41,764 bases of DNA from Patescibacteria group bacterium (GTDB taxonomy: Bacteria > Patescibacteriota > Patescibacteriia > UBA11705 > JABHMO01), in NCBI GenBank assembly GCA_018818405.1, contig JAHIRY010000027.1, positions 1 through 41,764 of the forward strand, in the 5' to 3' direction. Positions 41,188 to 41,764 of the stretch are shown here, in pieces; position 1 is the first letter of the stretch, and the number at the start of each line of letters is the position of its first letter. Position numbers and translations under genes: made by a program. The notes under the pieces are model-generated. The model was not told the origin of the DNA, ran no database searches, and saw only the letters and a list, made by a program, of their open reading frames with translations.

Positions 41188-41622
41188 ATGCGCACCAACC
41201 AACTGATCGAGTTCAGAAAAAAGCGAGAAAAAATTCTGAGAGAGTTGGACGCGGAAATTCGTTCAATGGCATCTGGCTTGTGGGATCGAATCCCCGCTGA
41301 ACTGCACAATTTCCGTTTCCAATTCTGGGGAAATGAAGTCGGATTTTTCAAATGGCTCAATGCCATCACAAAAGATCATACAGAATATCCTGCGCCAACG
41401 GGCTTGAAGTATGGACTTCCGGTTTTCTACTGCGCAAGAATTTTGAAAGATAACCTCGGAAATAACGGCTTCACCTCGCAGGAACAGGCAAAACAATGTT
41501 TTGAACAGCTCAGTCGTCACTGGAAAGGGGTTCTACAAACTGAAGTGAGAATTATGCCAAATAATTGCATCGAAATCTATTTCATGATCGATGATCCCGC
41601 GTTTACTCAGTCCGCGGACTGA
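41188..41622 (+). CDS. Unknown cytoplasmic protein (SD-bearing class)
   Basis: 144 residues. A basic coiled-coil start (LIEFRKKREKILRELDAEIRS), then mixed alpha/beta with many aromatic residues (FRFQFWGNEVGFFKWLNA) and an acidic end. The ATG follows AAGGAGCAGAC. No family recognised. The size, the strong SD and the isolated unit match the other small unknown genes at 16841, 21001, 21504 and 27527. Confidence 0.65.
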   Translation: MRTNQLIEFRKKREKILRELDAEIRSMASGLWDRIPAELHNFRFQFWGNEVGFFKWLNAITKDHTEYPAPTGLKYGLPVFYCARILKDNLGNNGFTSQEQAKQCFEQLSRHWKGVLQTEVRIMPNNCIEIYFMIDDPAFTQSAD

Positions 41623-41638
41623 ATCAATCGGACAAAGT

Positions 41639-41672
41639 CCCCGCCTCTCAGCGTCATCGCCGAGGGGTTTTC
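41639..41672 (+). terminator. Probable terminator after the 144-residue gene
   Basis: CCTC ... GCG-TCAT-CGC ... GAGG imperfect stem followed by GGTTTTC; weaker than the others. Confidence 0.45.
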
Positions 41673-41740
41673 AGTCAGAATACCCCCGCCAAAGGCGGTG
41701 GCTTGATGAATGGGAGCGCCTCAAAGGCGCGCAACCCTCA
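41673..41740 (-). mobile_element. Possible IS200/IS605-type right end (element would lie past the window edge)
   Basis: Minus-strand reading: GCGCC-type hairpin (41716-41730), CATTCATCAAGCC, then CCACCGCC-TTT-GGCGGGGGT (41683-41701) and ATTCTGAC. A GC hairpin after TCAAGCC and ending near ATTCTGAC resembles the right ends and omega-RNA 3' hairpins of IS605/TnpB elements. No tnpA or tnpB sequence is inside the window, so this is a resemblance only. Confidence 0.3.
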
Positions 41741-41764
41741 CCGCTAGTTTTCTTTAATTAATTA

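Overview
This window looks like a piece of a small bacterial chromosome from the Candidate Phyla Radiation (Patescibacteria; a Parcubacteria/Moranbacteria-like lineage is my best guess from gene style, not from a database search). The evidence is the mix of compact housekeeping genes, proteins with long acidic or Lys/Glu-rich tails (HU, S6, NusA), a VanW-type wall protein, a type IV pilus ATPase, several small unrecognised proteins, and housekeeping starts preceded by A/T-rich sequence instead of a Shine-Dalgarno (SD) site. TGA, TAA and TAG are all used as stops, so the genetic code is the standard bacterial one.

Layout. 1-1186: end of an unknown gene, a decayed IS110-type transposase, a strong terminator and a 101-bp tandem repeat. 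1187-5867 (+): YmdB-like phosphodiesterase, HU, Hsp20, three small proteins and a VanW-domain protein. 5868-7647: clpP (-), a 110-nt inverted-repeat element and a ~450-nt structured RNA gene with its own promoter and terminator. 7648-11714 (+): ftsK, a RodZ-like gene and recA. 11773-13378 (-): rpsF-ssb-rpsR. 13558-16143: an AT-rich insert holding an AAA ATPase plus Toprim pair, probably anti-phage defence. 16374-24471: a small membrane protein (-), nusA, yidC, a PRC-barrel protein, a nucleotidyltransferase, two small membrane proteins (-), an O-antigen-ligase-like protein, a kinase-fold protein and a DUF218 protein. 24548-26851: groES-groEL behind a CIRCE-like operator. 27003-32171: four acidic coiled-coil genes plus small companions. 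32303-36464: ychF, a PsbP-like membrane protein and pilB. 36594-37595: a DksA/TraR-like zinc protein and two small genes. 37640-40788 (-): tsaD, tsaE and a protein-kinase-like gene. 40937-41764: tRNA-Glu, one small gene and a possible IS200/IS605-type end.

How the genes fit together. Chaperones and proteolysis (Hsp20, ClpP, GroES/GroEL), DNA maintenance (HU, FtsK, RecA, SSB), translation (S6, S18, YchF, TsaD/TsaE, tRNA-Glu), transcription (NusA, DksA-like) and the cell envelope (VanW, RodZ-like, YidC, O-antigen-ligase-like, PilB) are interleaved in short operons separated by well-formed intrinsic terminators.

The least expected items are: (i) the stand-alone structured RNA at about 6967-7419, with a possible pseudoknot and duplicated hairpin modules; (ii) a composite repeat of fixed word order that sits just upstream of ssb, groEL and tsaE, inside operons; (iii) a terminator-like hairpin in the nusA leader; (iv) the coiled-coil gene cluster with shared short motifs; and (v) a second class of small genes that, unlike the housekeeping genes, carry strong SD sites and mostly their own TTGACA promoters and GC-rich terminators.
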